The notes under the pieces are model-generated. The model saw only the letters and a list, made by a program, of their open reading frames with translations, searched no databases and had not been told where the DNA came from. DNA of 37,922 nt. Origin: Tritrichomonas musculus (Eukaryota > Parabasalia > Tritrichomonadida > Tritrichomonadidae). The stretch is taken from NCBI GenBank assembly GCA_039105265.1, contig JAPFFF010000149.1:1-37922 (forward strand), in the 5' to 3' direction. Shown piece after piece: positions 24,401 to 37,466 of the stretch. Position numbers and translations under genes: made by a program. Numbering within the stretch: the first letter of the stretch is position 1; the number at the start of each line of letters is the position of its first letter.

Positions 24401-27400
24401 ACAAATGAACAGAGTTAAATAAAACACAAATCTCAAACACTTTTGTAAGATAATTATAAACGATTTCGAAATTAAGTAAAATCAGTAAAAATTAAAGCTT
24501 AATCTCAATTATTCCTATTCAAACGTTTCTCACAAATGAACAGAGTTAAATAAAACACAAATCTCAAACACTTTTGTAAGATAATTAAAAACGATTTCGA
24601 AATTAAGTAAAATCAGTAAAAATTAAAGCTTAATCTCAGTTATTCTTATTCAAACGTTTCTCACAAGTGAACAGAGTTAAATAAAACACAAATCTCAAAC
24701 ACTTTTGTAAGATAATTAAAAACGATTTCGAAATTAAGTAAAATCAGTAAAAATTAAAGCTTAATCTCAGTTATTCTTAATCTAACATTTCTCACAAGTG
24801 AACAGAGTTAAATAAAACACAAATCTCAAACACTTTTGTAAGATAATTATAAACGATTTCGAAATTAAGTAAAATCAGTAAAAATTAAAGCTTAATCTCA
24901 ATTATTCTTATTCAAACGTTTCTCACAAGTGAACAGAGTTAAATAAAACACAAATCTCAAACACTTTTGTAAGATAATTATAAACGATTTCGAAATTAAG
25001 TAAAATCAGTAAAAATTAAAGCTTAATCTCAATTATTCTTATTCAAACGTTTCTCACAAGTGAACAGAGTTAAATAAAACACAAATCTCAAACACTTTTG
25101 TAAGATAATTAAAAACGATTTCGAAATTAAGTAAAATCAGTAAAAATTAAAGCTTAATCTCAGTTATTCTTATTCAAACGTTTCTCACAAGTGAACAGAG
25201 TTAAATAAAACACAAATCTCAAACACTTTTGTAAGATAATTAAAAACGATTTCGAAATTAAGTAAAATCAGTAAAAATTAAAGCTTAATCTCAGTTATTC
25301 TTAATCTAACATTTCTCACAAATGAACAGAGTTAAATAAAACACAAATCTCAAACACTTTTATAAGATAATTAAAAACGATTTCGAAATTAAGTAAAATC
25401 AGTAAAAATTAAAGCTTAATCTCAGTTATTCTTATTCAAACGTTTCTCACAAGTGAACAGAGTTAAATAAAACATAAATCTCAAACACTTTTGTAAGATA
25501 ATTAAAAACGATTTCGAAATTAAGTAAAATCAGTAAAAATTAAAGCTTAATCTCAGTTATTCTTAATCTAACATTTCTCACAAATGAACAGAGTTAAATA
25601 AAACACAAATCTCAAACACTTTTGTAAGATAATTAAAAACGATTTCGAAATTAAGTAAAATCAGTAAAAATTAAAGCTTAATCTCAGTTATTCTTATTCA
25701 AACGTTTCTCACAAATGAACAGAGTTAAATAAAACACAAATCTCAAACACTTTTATAAGATAATTAAAAACGATTTCGAAATTAAGTAAAATCAGTAAAA
25801 ATTAAAGCTTAATCTCAATTATTCTTAATCTAACATTTCTCACAAATGAACAGAGTTAAATAAAACACAAATCTCAAACACTTTTGTAAGATAATTAAAA
25901 ACGATTTCGAAATTAAGTAAAATCAGTAAAAATTAAAGCGCAATATCAATTATTCTTATTCAAACGTTTCTCACAAATGAACAGAGTTAAATAAAACACA
26001 AATCTCAAACACTTTTGTAAGATAATTAAAAACGATTTCGAAATTAAGTAAAATCAGTAAAAATTAAAGCTTAATCTCAGTTATTCTTATTCAAACGTTT
26101 CTCACAAATGAACAGAGTTAAATAAAACACAAATCTCAAACACTTTTGTAAGATAATTATAAACGATTTCGAAATTAAGTAAAATCAGTAAAAATTAAAG
26201 CTTAATCTCAATTATTCTTAATCTAACATTTCTCACAAATGAACAGAGTTAAATAAAACACAAATCTCAAACACTTTTGTAAGATAATTAAAAACGATTT
26301 CGAAATTAAGTAAAATCAGTAAAAATTAAAGCGCAATATCAATTATTCTTATTCAAACGTTTCTCACAAATGAACAGAGTTAAATAAAACACAAATCTCA
26401 AACACTTTTGTAAGATAATTAAAAACGATTTCGAAATTAAGTAAAATCAGTAAAAATTAAAGCTTAATCTCAATTATTCTTAATCTAACATTTCTCACAA
26501 ATGAACAGAGTTAAATAAAACACAAATCTCAAACACTTTTGTAAGATAATTATAAACGATTTCGAAATTAAGTAAAATCAGTAAAAATTAAAGCTTAATC
26601 TCAATTATTCCTATTCAAACGTTTCTCACAAGTGAACAGAGTTAAATAAAACACAAATCTCAAACACTTTTGTAAGATAATTAAAAACGATTTCGAAATT
26701 AAGTAAAATCAGTAAAAATTAAAGCTTAATCTCAGTTATTCTTATTCAAACGTTTCTCACAAGTGAACAGAGTTAAATAAAACACAAATCTCAAACACTT
26801 TTGTAAGATAATTAAAAACGATTTCGAAATTAAGTAAAATCAGTAAAAATTAAAGCTTAATCTCAGTTATTCTTAATCTAACATTTCTCACAAGTGAACA
26901 GAGTTAAATAAAACACAAATCTCAAACACTTTTGTAAGATAATTATAAACGATTTCGAAATTAAGTAAAATCAGTAAAAATTAAAGCTTAATCTCAATTA
27001 TTCTTATTCAAACGTTTCTCACAAGTAAACAGAGTTAAATAAAACACAAATCTCAAACACTTTTGTAAGATAATTATAAACGATTTCGAAATTAAGTAAA
27101 ATCAGTAAAAATTAAAGCTTAATCTCAATTATTCTTATTCTAACATTTCTCACAAATGAACAGAGTTAAATAAAACACAAATCTCAAACACTTTTGTAAG
27201 ATAATTAAAAACGATTTCGAAATTAAGTAAAATCAGTAAAAATTAAAGCTTAATCTCAGTTATTCTTATTCAAACGTTTCTCACAAGTGAACAGAGTTAA
27301 ATAAAACACAAATCTCAAACACTTTTGTAAGATAATTAAAAACGATTTCGAAATTAAGTAAAATCAGTAAAAATTAAAGCTTAATCTCAGTTATTCTTAA

Positions 27401-27641
27401 TCTAACATTTCTCACAAGTGAACAGAGTTAAATAAAACACAAATCTCAAACACTTTTGTAAGATAATTATAAACGATTTCGAAATTAAGTAAAATCAGTA
27501 AAAATTAAAGCTTAATCTCAATTATTCTTATTCAAACGTTTCTCACAAGTGAACAGAGTTAAATAAAACACAAATCTCAAACACTTTTGTAAGATAATTA
27601 TAAACGATTTCGAAATTAAGTAAAATCAGTAAAAATTAAAG
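21485..27641 (+). repeat. 47-monomer block, copy 1 (6,157 bp)
   Basis: Monomers 164-210 open the right-hand regime. The first ten follow copy B monomers 98-107, but the N-type monomer expected next is missing. The order instead jumps to that of monomers 143-149, so about 35 monomers of the left unit are skipped at 22794/22795. The first 27 monomers (21485-25021) recur at 27642 and at 31310. The last 20 (25022-27641) carry TGL-A79 at 25284, T61 at 25415, G-type starts at 25939 and 26332, and the A41 monomer at 26987. C18 monomers lie at 22926, 24498 and 26594. Confidence 0.8.
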
Positions 27642-30600
27642 CTTAATCTCAATTATTCTTATTCTAACATTTCTCACAAATGAACAGAGTTAAATAAAAC
27701 ACAAATCTCAAACACTTTTGTAAGATAATTAAAAACGATTTCGAAATTAAGTAAAATCAGTAAAAATTAAAGCTTAATCTCAGTTATTCTTATTCAAACG
27801 TTTCTCACAAATGAACAGAGTTAAATAAAACACAAATCTCAAACACTTTTATAAGATAATTAAAAACGATTTCGAAATTAAGTAAAATCAGTAAAAATTA
27901 AAGCTTAATCTCAGTTATTCTTATTCAAACGTTTCTCACAAATGAACAGAGTTAAATAAAACACAAATCTCAAACACTTTTGTAAGATAATTAAAAACGA
28001 TTTCGAAATTAAGTAAAATCAGTAAAAATTAAAGCTTAATCTCAGTTATTCTTATTCAAACGTTTCTCACAAATGAACAGAGTTAAATAAAACACAAATC
28101 TCAAACACTTTTGTAAGATAATTATAAACGATTTCGAAATTAAGTAAAATCAGTAAAAATTAAAGCTTAATCTCAGTTATTCTTAATCTAACATTTCTCA
28201 CAAATGAACAGAGTTAAATAAAACACAAATCTCAAACACTTTTGTAAGATAATTAAAAACGATTTCGAAATTAAGTAAAATCAGTAAAAATTAAAGCTTA
28301 ATCTCAGTTATTCTTAATCTAACATTTCTCACAAATGAACAGAGTTAAATAAAACACAAATCTCAAACACTTTTGTAAGATAATTAAAAACGATTTCGAA
28401 ATTAAGTAAAATCAGTAAAAATTAAAGCTTAATCTCAGTTATTCTTATTCAAACGTTTCTCACAAATGAACAGAGTTAAATAAAACACAAATCTCAAACA
28501 CTTTTGTAAGATAATTAAAAACGATTTCGAAATTAAGTAAAATCAGTAAAAATTAAAGCTTAATCTCAATTATTCTTAATCTAACATTTCTCACAAATGA
28601 ACAGAGTTAAATAAAACACAAATCTCAAACACTTTTGTAAGATAATTAAAAACGATTTCGAAATTAAGTAAAATCAGTAAAAATTAAAGCGCAATATCAA
28701 TTATTCTTATTCAAACGTTTCTCACAAATGAACAGAGTTAAATAAAACACAAATCTCAAACACTTTTGTAAGATAATTAAAAACGATTTCGAAATTAAGT
28801 AAAATCAGTAAAAATTAAAGCTTAATCTCAATTATTCTTAATCTAACATTTCTCACAAATGAACAGAGTTAAATAAAACACAAATCTCAAACACTTTTGT
28901 AAGATAATTAAAAACGATTTCGAAATTAAGTAAAATCAGTAAAAATTAAAGCTTAATCTCAATTATTCTTAATCTAACATTTCTCACAAATGAACAGAGT
29001 TAAATAAAACACAAATCTCAAACACTTTTGTAAGATAATTATAAACGATTTCGAAATTAAGTAAAATCAGTAAAAATTAAAGCTTAATCTCAATTATTCC
29101 TATTCAAACGTTTCTCACAAATGAACAGAGTTAAATAAAACACAAATCTCAAACACTTTTGTAAGATAATTAAAAACGATTTCGAAATTAAGTAAAATCA
29201 GTAAAAATTAAAGCTTAATCTCAGTTATTCTTATTCAAACGTTTCTCACAAGTGAACAGAGTTAAATAAAACACAAATCTCAAACACTTTTGTAAGATAA
29301 TTAAAAACGATTTCGAAATTAAGTAAAATCAGTAAAAATTAAAGCTTAATCTCAGTTATTCTTATTCAAACGTTTCTCACAAATGAACAGAGTTAAATAA
29401 AACACAAATCTCAAACACTTTTGTAAGATAATTAAAAACGATTTCGAAATTAAGTAAAATCAATAAAAATTAAAGCGCAATATCAATTATTCTTATTCAA
29501 ACGTTTCTCACAAGTGAACAGAGTTAAATAAAACACAAATCTCAAACACTTTTGTAAGATAATTATAAACGATTTCGAAATTAAGTAAAATCAGTAAAAA
29601 TTAAAGCTTAATCTCAGTTATTCTTAATCTAACATTTCTCACAAATGAACAGAGTTAAATAAAACACAAATCTCAAACACTTTTGTAAGATAATTAAAAA
29701 CGATTTCGAAATTAAGTAAAATCAGTAAAAATTAAAGCTTAATCTCAGTTATTCTTAATCTAACATTTCTCACAAATGAACAGAGTTAAATAAAACACAA
29801 ATCTCAAACACTTTTATAAGATAATTAAAAACGATTTCGAAATTAAGTAAAATCAGTAAAAATTAAAGCTTAATCTCAGTTATTCTTATTCAAACGTTTC
29901 TCACAAATGAACAGAGTTAAATAAAACACAAATCTCAAACACTTTTATAAGATAATTAAAAACGATTTCGAAATTAAGTAAAATCAGTAAAAATTAAAGC
30001 TTAATCTCAGTTATTCTTATTCAAACGTTTCTCACAAATGAACAGAGTTAAATAAAACACAAATCTCAAACACTTTTGTAAGATAATTAAAAACGATTTC
30101 GAAATTAAGTAAAATCAGTAAAAATTAAAGCTTAATCTCAGTTATTCTTATTCAAACGTTTCTCACAAATGAACAGAGTTAAATAAAACACAAATCTCAA
30201 ACACTTTTGTAAGATAATTAAAAACGATTTCGAAATTAAGTAAAATCAGTAAAAATTAAAGCTTAATCTCAATTATTCTTATTCTAACATTTCTCACAAA
30301 TGAACAGAGTTAAATAAAACACAAATCTCAAACACTTTTGTAAGATAATTAAAAACGATTTCGAAATTAAGTAAAATCAGTAAAAATTAAAGCGCAATAT
30401 CAATTATTCTTATTCAAACGTTTCTCACAAGTGAACAGAGTTAAATAAAACACAAATCTCAAACACTTTTGTAAGATAATTAAAAACGATTTCGAAATTA
30501 AGTAAAATCAGTAAAAATTAAAGCTTAATCTCAGTTATTCTTAATCTAACATTTCTCACAAATGAACAGAGTTAAATAAAACACAAATCTCAAACACTTT

Positions 30601-31309
30601 TGTAAGATAATTATAAACGATTTCGAAATTAAGTAAAATCAGTAAAAATTAAAGCTTAATCTCAATTATTCCTATTCAAACGTTTCTCACAAATGAACAG
30701 AGTTAAATAAAACACAAATCTCAAACACTTTTGTAAGATAATTAAAAACGATTTCGAAATTAAGTAAAATCAGTAAAAATTAAAGCTTAATCTCAGTTAT
30801 TCTTATTCAAACGTTTCTCACAAGTGAACAGAGTTAAATAAAACACAAATCTCAAACACTTTTGTAAGATAATTAAAAACGATTTCGAAATTAAGTAAAA
30901 TCAGTAAAAATTAAAGCTTAATCTCAGTTATTCTTAATCTAACATTTCTCACAAGTGAACAGAGTTAAATAAAACACAAATCTCAAACACTTTTGTAAGA
31001 TAATTATAAACGATTTCGAAATTAAGTAAAATCAGTAAAAATTAAAGCTTAATCTCAATTATTCTTATTCAAACGTTTCTCACAAGTGAACAGAGTTAAA
31101 TAAAACACAAATCTCAAACACTTTTGTAAGATAATTATAAACGATTTCGAAATTAAGTAAAATCAGTAAAAATTAAAGCTTAATCTCAATTATTCTTATT
31201 CAAACGTTTCTCACAAGTGAACAGAGTTAAATAAAACACAAATCTCAAACACTTTTGTAAGATAATTATAAACGATTTCGAAATTAAGTAAAATCAGTAA
31301 AAATTAAAG
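27642..31309 (+). repeat. 28-monomer block (3,668 bp)
   Basis: Monomers 211-238. The first 27 match monomers 164-190 (21485-25021) at all diagnostic sites. The 28th (31179) is S-type with G39 and T91, and the order then restarts at 31310. The block therefore lacks the 20-monomer tail of the 47-monomer block. Together one 47- and one 28-monomer block form a 75-monomer period of 9,825 bp. C18 monomers lie at 29083 and 30655. Confidence 0.8.
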
Positions 31310-34300
31310 CTTAATCTCAATTATTCTTATTCTAACATTTCTCACAAATGAACAGAGTTAAATAAAACACAAATCTCAAACACTTTTGTAAGATAATTAA
31401 AAACGATTTCGAAATTAAGTAAAATCAGTAAAAATTAAAGCTTAATCTCAGTTATTCTTATTCAAACGTTTCTCACAAATGAACAGAGTTAAATAAAACA
31501 CAAATCTCAAACACTTTTATAAGATAATTAAAAACGATTTCGAAATTAAGTAAAATCAGTAAAAATTAAAGCTTAATCTCAGTTATTCTTATTCAAACGT
31601 TTCTCACAAATGAACAGAGTTAAATAAAACACAAATCTCAAACACTTTTGTAAGATAATTAAAAACGATTTCGAAATTAAGTAAAATCAGTAAAAATTAA
31701 AGCTTAATCTCAGTTATTCTTATTCAAACGTTTCTCACAAATGAACAGAGTTAAATAAAACACAAATCTCAAACACTTTTGTAAGATAATTATAAACGAT
31801 TTCGAAATTAAGTAAAATCAGTAAAAATTAAAGCTTAATCTCAGTTATTCTTAATCTAACATTTCTCACAAATGAACAGAGTTAAATAAAACACAAATCT
31901 CAAACACTTTTGTAAGATAATTAAAAACGATTTCGAAATTAAGTAAAATCAGTAAAAATTAAAGCTTAATCTCAGTTATTCTTAATCTAACATTTCTCAC
32001 AAATGAACAGAGTTAAATAAAACACAAATCTCAAACACTTTTGTAAGATAATTAAAAACGATTTCGAAATTAAGTAAAATCAGTAAAAATTAAAGCTTAA
32101 TCTCAGTTATTCTTATTCAAACGTTTCTCACAAATGAACAGAGTTAAATAAAACACAAATCTCAAACACTTTTGTAAGATAATTAAAAACGATTTCGAAA
32201 TTAAGTAAAATCAGTAAAAATTAAAGCTTAATCTCAATTATTCTTAATCTAACATTTCTCACAAATGAACAGAGTTAAATAAAACACAAATCTCAAACAC
32301 TTTTGTAAGATAATTAAAAACGATTTCGAAATTAAGTAAAATCAGTAAAAATTAAAGCGCAATATCAATTATTCTTATTCAAACGTTTCTCACAAATGAA
32401 CAGAGTTAAATAAAACACAAATCTCAAACACTTTTGTAAGATAATTAAAAACGATTTCGAAATTAAGTAAAATCAGTAAAAATTAAAGCTTAATCTCAAT
32501 TATTCTTAATCTAACATTTCTCACAAATGAACAGAGTTAAATAAAACACAAATCTCAAACACTTTTGTAAGATAATTAAAAACGATTTCGAAATTAAGTA
32601 AAATCAGTAAAAATTAAAGCTTAATCTCAATTATTCTTAATCTAACATTTCTCACAAATGAACAGAGTTAAATAAAACACAAATCTCAAACACTTTTGTA
32701 AGATAATTATAAACGATTTCGAAATTAAGTAAAATCAGTAAAAATTAAAGCTTAATCTCAATTATTCCTATTCAAACGTTTCTCACAAATGAACAGAGTT
32801 AAATAAAACACAAATCTCAAACACTTTTGTAAGATAATTAAAAACGATTTCGAAATTAAGTAAAATCAGTAAAAATTAAAGCTTAATCTCAGTTATTCTT
32901 ATTCAAACGTTTCTCACAAGTGAACAGAGTTAAATAAAACACAAATCTCAAACACTTTTGTAAGATAATTAAAAACGATTTCGAAATTAAGTAAAATCAG
33001 TAAAAATTAAAGCTTAATCTCAGTTATTCTTATTCAAACGTTTCTCACAAATGAACAGAGTTAAATAAAACACAAATCTCAAACACTTTTGTAAGATAAT
33101 TAAAAACGATTTCGAAATTAAGTAAAATCAATAAAAATTAAAGCGCAATATCAATTATTCTTATTCAAACGTTTCTCACAAGTGAACAGAGTTAAATAAA
33201 ACACAAATCTCAAACACTTTTGTAAGATAATTATAAACGATTTCGAAATTAAGTAAAATCAGTAAAAATTAAAGCTTAATCTCAGTTATTCTTAATCTAA
33301 CATTTCTCACAAATGAACAGAGTTAAATAAAACACAAATCTCAAACACTTTTGTAAGATAATTAAAAACGATTTCGAAATTAAGTAAAATCAGTAAAAAT
33401 TAAAGCTTAATCTCAGTTATTCTTAATCTAACATTTCTCACAAATGAACAGAGTTAAATAAAACACAAATCTCAAACACTTTTATAAGATAATTAAAAAC
33501 GATTTCGAAATTAAGTAAAATCAGTAAAAATTAAAGCTTAATCTCAGTTATTCTTATTCAAACGTTTCTCACAAATGAACAGAGTTAAATAAAACACAAA
33601 TCTCAAACACTTTTATAAGATAATTAAAAACGATTTCGAAATTAAGTAAAATCAGTAAAAATTAAAGCTTAATCTCAGTTATTCTTATTCAAACGTTTCT
33701 CACAAATGAACAGAGTTAAATAAAACACAAATCTCAAACACTTTTGTAAGATAATTAAAAACGATTTCGAAATTAAGTAAAATCAGTAAAAATTAAAGCT
33801 TAATCTCAGTTATTCTTATTCAAACGTTTCTCACAAATGAACAGAGTTAAATAAAACACAAATCTCAAACACTTTTGTAAGATAATTAAAAACGATTTCG
33901 AAATTAAGTAAAATCAGTAAAAATTAAAGCTTAATCTCAATTATTCTTATTCTAACATTTCTCACAAATGAACAGAGTTAAATAAAACACAAATCTCAAA
34001 CACTTTTGTAAGATAATTAAAAACGATTTCGAAATTAAGTAAAATCAGTAAAAATTAAAGCGCAATATCAATTATTCTTATTCAAACGTTTCTCACAAGT
34101 GAACAGAGTTAAATAAAACACAAATCTCAAACACTTTTGTAAGATAATTAAAAACGATTTCGAAATTAAGTAAAATCAGTAAAAATTAAAGCTTAATCTC
34201 AGTTATTCTTAATCTAACATTTCTCACAAATGAACAGAGTTAAATAAAACACAAATCTCAAACACTTTTGTAAGATAATTATAAACGATTTCGAAATTAA

Positions 34301-37300
34301 GTAAAATCAGTAAAAATTAAAGCTTAATCTCAATTATTCCTATTCAAACGTTTCTCACAAATGAACAGAGTTAAATAAAACACAAATCTCAAACACTTTT
34401 GTAAGATAATTAAAAACGATTTCGAAATTAAGTAAAATCAGTAAAAATTAAAGCTTAATCTCAGTTATTCTTATTCAAACGTTTCTCACAAGTGAACAGA
34501 GTTAAATAAAACACAAATCTCAAACACTTTTGTAAGATAATTAAAAACGATTTCGAAATTAAGTAAAATCAGTAAAAATTAAAGCTTAATCTCAATTATT
34601 CTTAATCTAACATTTCTCACAAGTGAACAGAGTTAAATAAAACACAAATCTCAAACACTTTTGTAAGATAATTATAAACGATTTCGAAATTAAGTAAAAT
34701 CAGTAAAAATTAAAGCTTAATCTCAATTATTCTTATTCAAACGTTTCTCACAAGTGAACAGAGTTAAATAAAACACAAATCTCAAACACTTTTGTAAGAT
34801 AATTATAAACGATTTCGAAATTAAGTAAAATCAGTAAAAATTAAAGCTTAATCTCAATTATTCTTATTCAAACGTTTCTCACAAGTGAACAGAGTTAAAT
34901 AAAACACAAATCTCAAACACTTTTGTAAGATAATTAAAAACGATTTCGAAATTAAGTAAAATCAGTAAAAATTAAAGCTTAATCTCAGTTATTCTTATTC
35001 AAACGTTTCTCACAAGTGAACAGAGTTAAATAAAACACAAATCTCAAACACTTTTGTAAGATAATTAAAAACGATTTCGAAATTAAGTAAAATCAGTAAA
35101 AATTAAAGCTTAATCTCAGTTATTCTTAATCTAACATTTCTCACAAATGAACAGAGTTAAATAAAACACAAATCTCAAACACTTTTATAAGATAATTAAA
35201 AACGATTTCGAAATTAAGTAAAATCAGTAAAAATTAAAGCTTAATCTCAGTTATTCTTATTCAAACGTTTCTCACAAGTGAACAGAGTTAAATAAAACAC
35301 AAATCTCAAACACTTTTGTAAGATAATTAAAAACGATTTCGAAATTAAGTAAAATCAGTAAAAATTAAAGCTTAATCTCAGTTATTCTTAATCTAACATT
35401 TCTCACAAATGAACAGAGTTAAATAAAACACAAATCTCAAACACTTTTGTAAGATAATTAAAAACGATTTCGAAATTAAGTAAAATCAGTAAAAATTAAA
35501 GCTTAATCTCAGTTATTCTTATTCAAACGTTTCTCACAAATGAACAGAGTTAAATAAAACACAAATCTCAAACACTTTTATAAGATAATTAAAAACGATT
35601 TCGAAATTAAGTAAAATCAGTAAAAATTAAAGCTTAATCTCAATTATTCTTATTCTAACATTTCTCACAAATGAACAGAGTTAAATAAAACACAAATCTC
35701 AAACACTTTTGTAAGATAATTAAAAACGATTTCGAAATTAAGTAAAATCAGTAAAAATTAAAGCGCAATATCAATTATTCTTATTCAAACGTTTCTCACA
35801 AATGAACAGAGTTAAATAAAACACAAATCTCAAACACTTTTGTAAGATAATTAAAAACGATTTCGAAATTAAGTAAAATCAGTAAAAATTAAAGCTTAAT
35901 CTCAGTTATTCTTATTCAAACGTTTCTCACAAATGAACAGAGTTAAATAAAACACAAATCTCAAACACTTTTGTAAGATAATTATAAACGATTTCGAAAT
36001 TAAGTAAAATCAGTAAAAATTAAAGCTTAATCTCAATTATTCTTAATCTAACATTTCTCACAAATGAACAGAGTTAAATAAAACACAAATCTCAAACACT
36101 TTTGTAAGATAATTAAAAACGATTTCGAAATTAAGTAAAATCAGTAAAAATTAAAGCGCAATATCAATTATTCTTATTCAAACGTTTCTCACAAATGAAC
36201 AGAGTTAAATAAAACACAAATCTCAAACACTTTTGTAAGATAATTAAAAACGATTTCGAAATTAAGTAAAATCAGTAAAAATTAAAGCTTAATCTCAATT
36301 ATTCTTAATCTAACATTTCTCACAAATGAACAGAGTTAAATAAAACACAAATCTCAAACACTTTTGTAAGATAATTATAAACGATTTCGAAATTAAGTAA
36401 AATCAGTAAAAATTAAAGCTTAATCTCAATTATTCCTATTCAAACGTTTCTCACAAGTGAACAGAGTTAAATAAAACACAAATCTCAAACACTTTTGTAA
36501 GATAATTAAAAACGATTTCGAAATTAAGTAAAATCAGTAAAAATTAAAGCTTAATCTCAGTTATTCTTATTCAAACGTTTCTCACAAGTGAACAGAGTTA
36601 AATAAAACACAAATCTCAAACACTTTTGTAAGATAATTAAAAACGATTTCGAAATTAAGTAAAATCAGTAAAAATTAAAGCTTAATCTCAGTTATTCTTA
36701 ATCTAACATTTCTCACAAGTGAACAGAGTTAAATAAAACACAAATCTCAAACACTTTTGTAAGATAATTATAAACGATTTCGAAATTAAGTAAAATCAGT
36801 AAAAATTAAAGCTTAATCTCAATTATTCTTATTCAAACGTTTCTCACAAGTAAACAGAGTTAAATAAAACACAAATCTCAAACACTTTTGTAAGATAATT
36901 ATAAACGATTTCGAAATTAAGTAAAATCAGTAAAAATTAAAGCTTAATCTCAATTATTCTTATTCTAACATTTCTCACAAATGAACAGAGTTAAATAAAA
37001 CACAAATCTCAAACACTTTTGTAAGATAATTAAAAACGATTTCGAAATTAAGTAAAATCAGTAAAAATTAAAGCTTAATCTCAGTTATTCTTATTCAAAC
37101 GTTTCTCACAAGTGAACAGAGTTAAATAAAACACAAATCTCAAACACTTTTGTAAGATAATTAAAAACGATTTCGAAATTAAGTAAAATCAGTAAAAATT
37201 AAAGCTTAATCTCAGTTATTCTTAATCTAACATTTCTCACAAGTGAACAGAGTTAAATAAAACACAAATCTCAAACACTTTTGTAAGATAATTATAAACG

Positions 37301-37466
37301 ATTTCGAAATTAAGTAAAATCAGTAAAAATTAAAGCTTAATCTCAATTATTCTTATTCAAACGTTTCTCACAAGTGAACAGAGTTAAATAAAACACAAAT
37401 CTCAAACACTTTTGTAAGATAATTATAAACGATTTCGAAATTAAGTAAAATCAGTAAAAATTAAAG
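31310..37466 (+). repeat. 47-monomer block, copy 2 (6,157 bp)
   Basis: Monomers 239-285 match monomers 164-210 at an offset of 75. I found three barcode differences: A11 instead of G11 at the monomer starting 34585 (compared with 24760), C61 instead of T61 at 35240 (compared with 25415), and M instead of L at 35633 (compared with 25808). The A41 monomer at 36812 corresponds to the one at 26987. The low divergence indicates recent amplification, though these copies are slightly less alike than copies A and B of the left regime. Confidence 0.8.
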
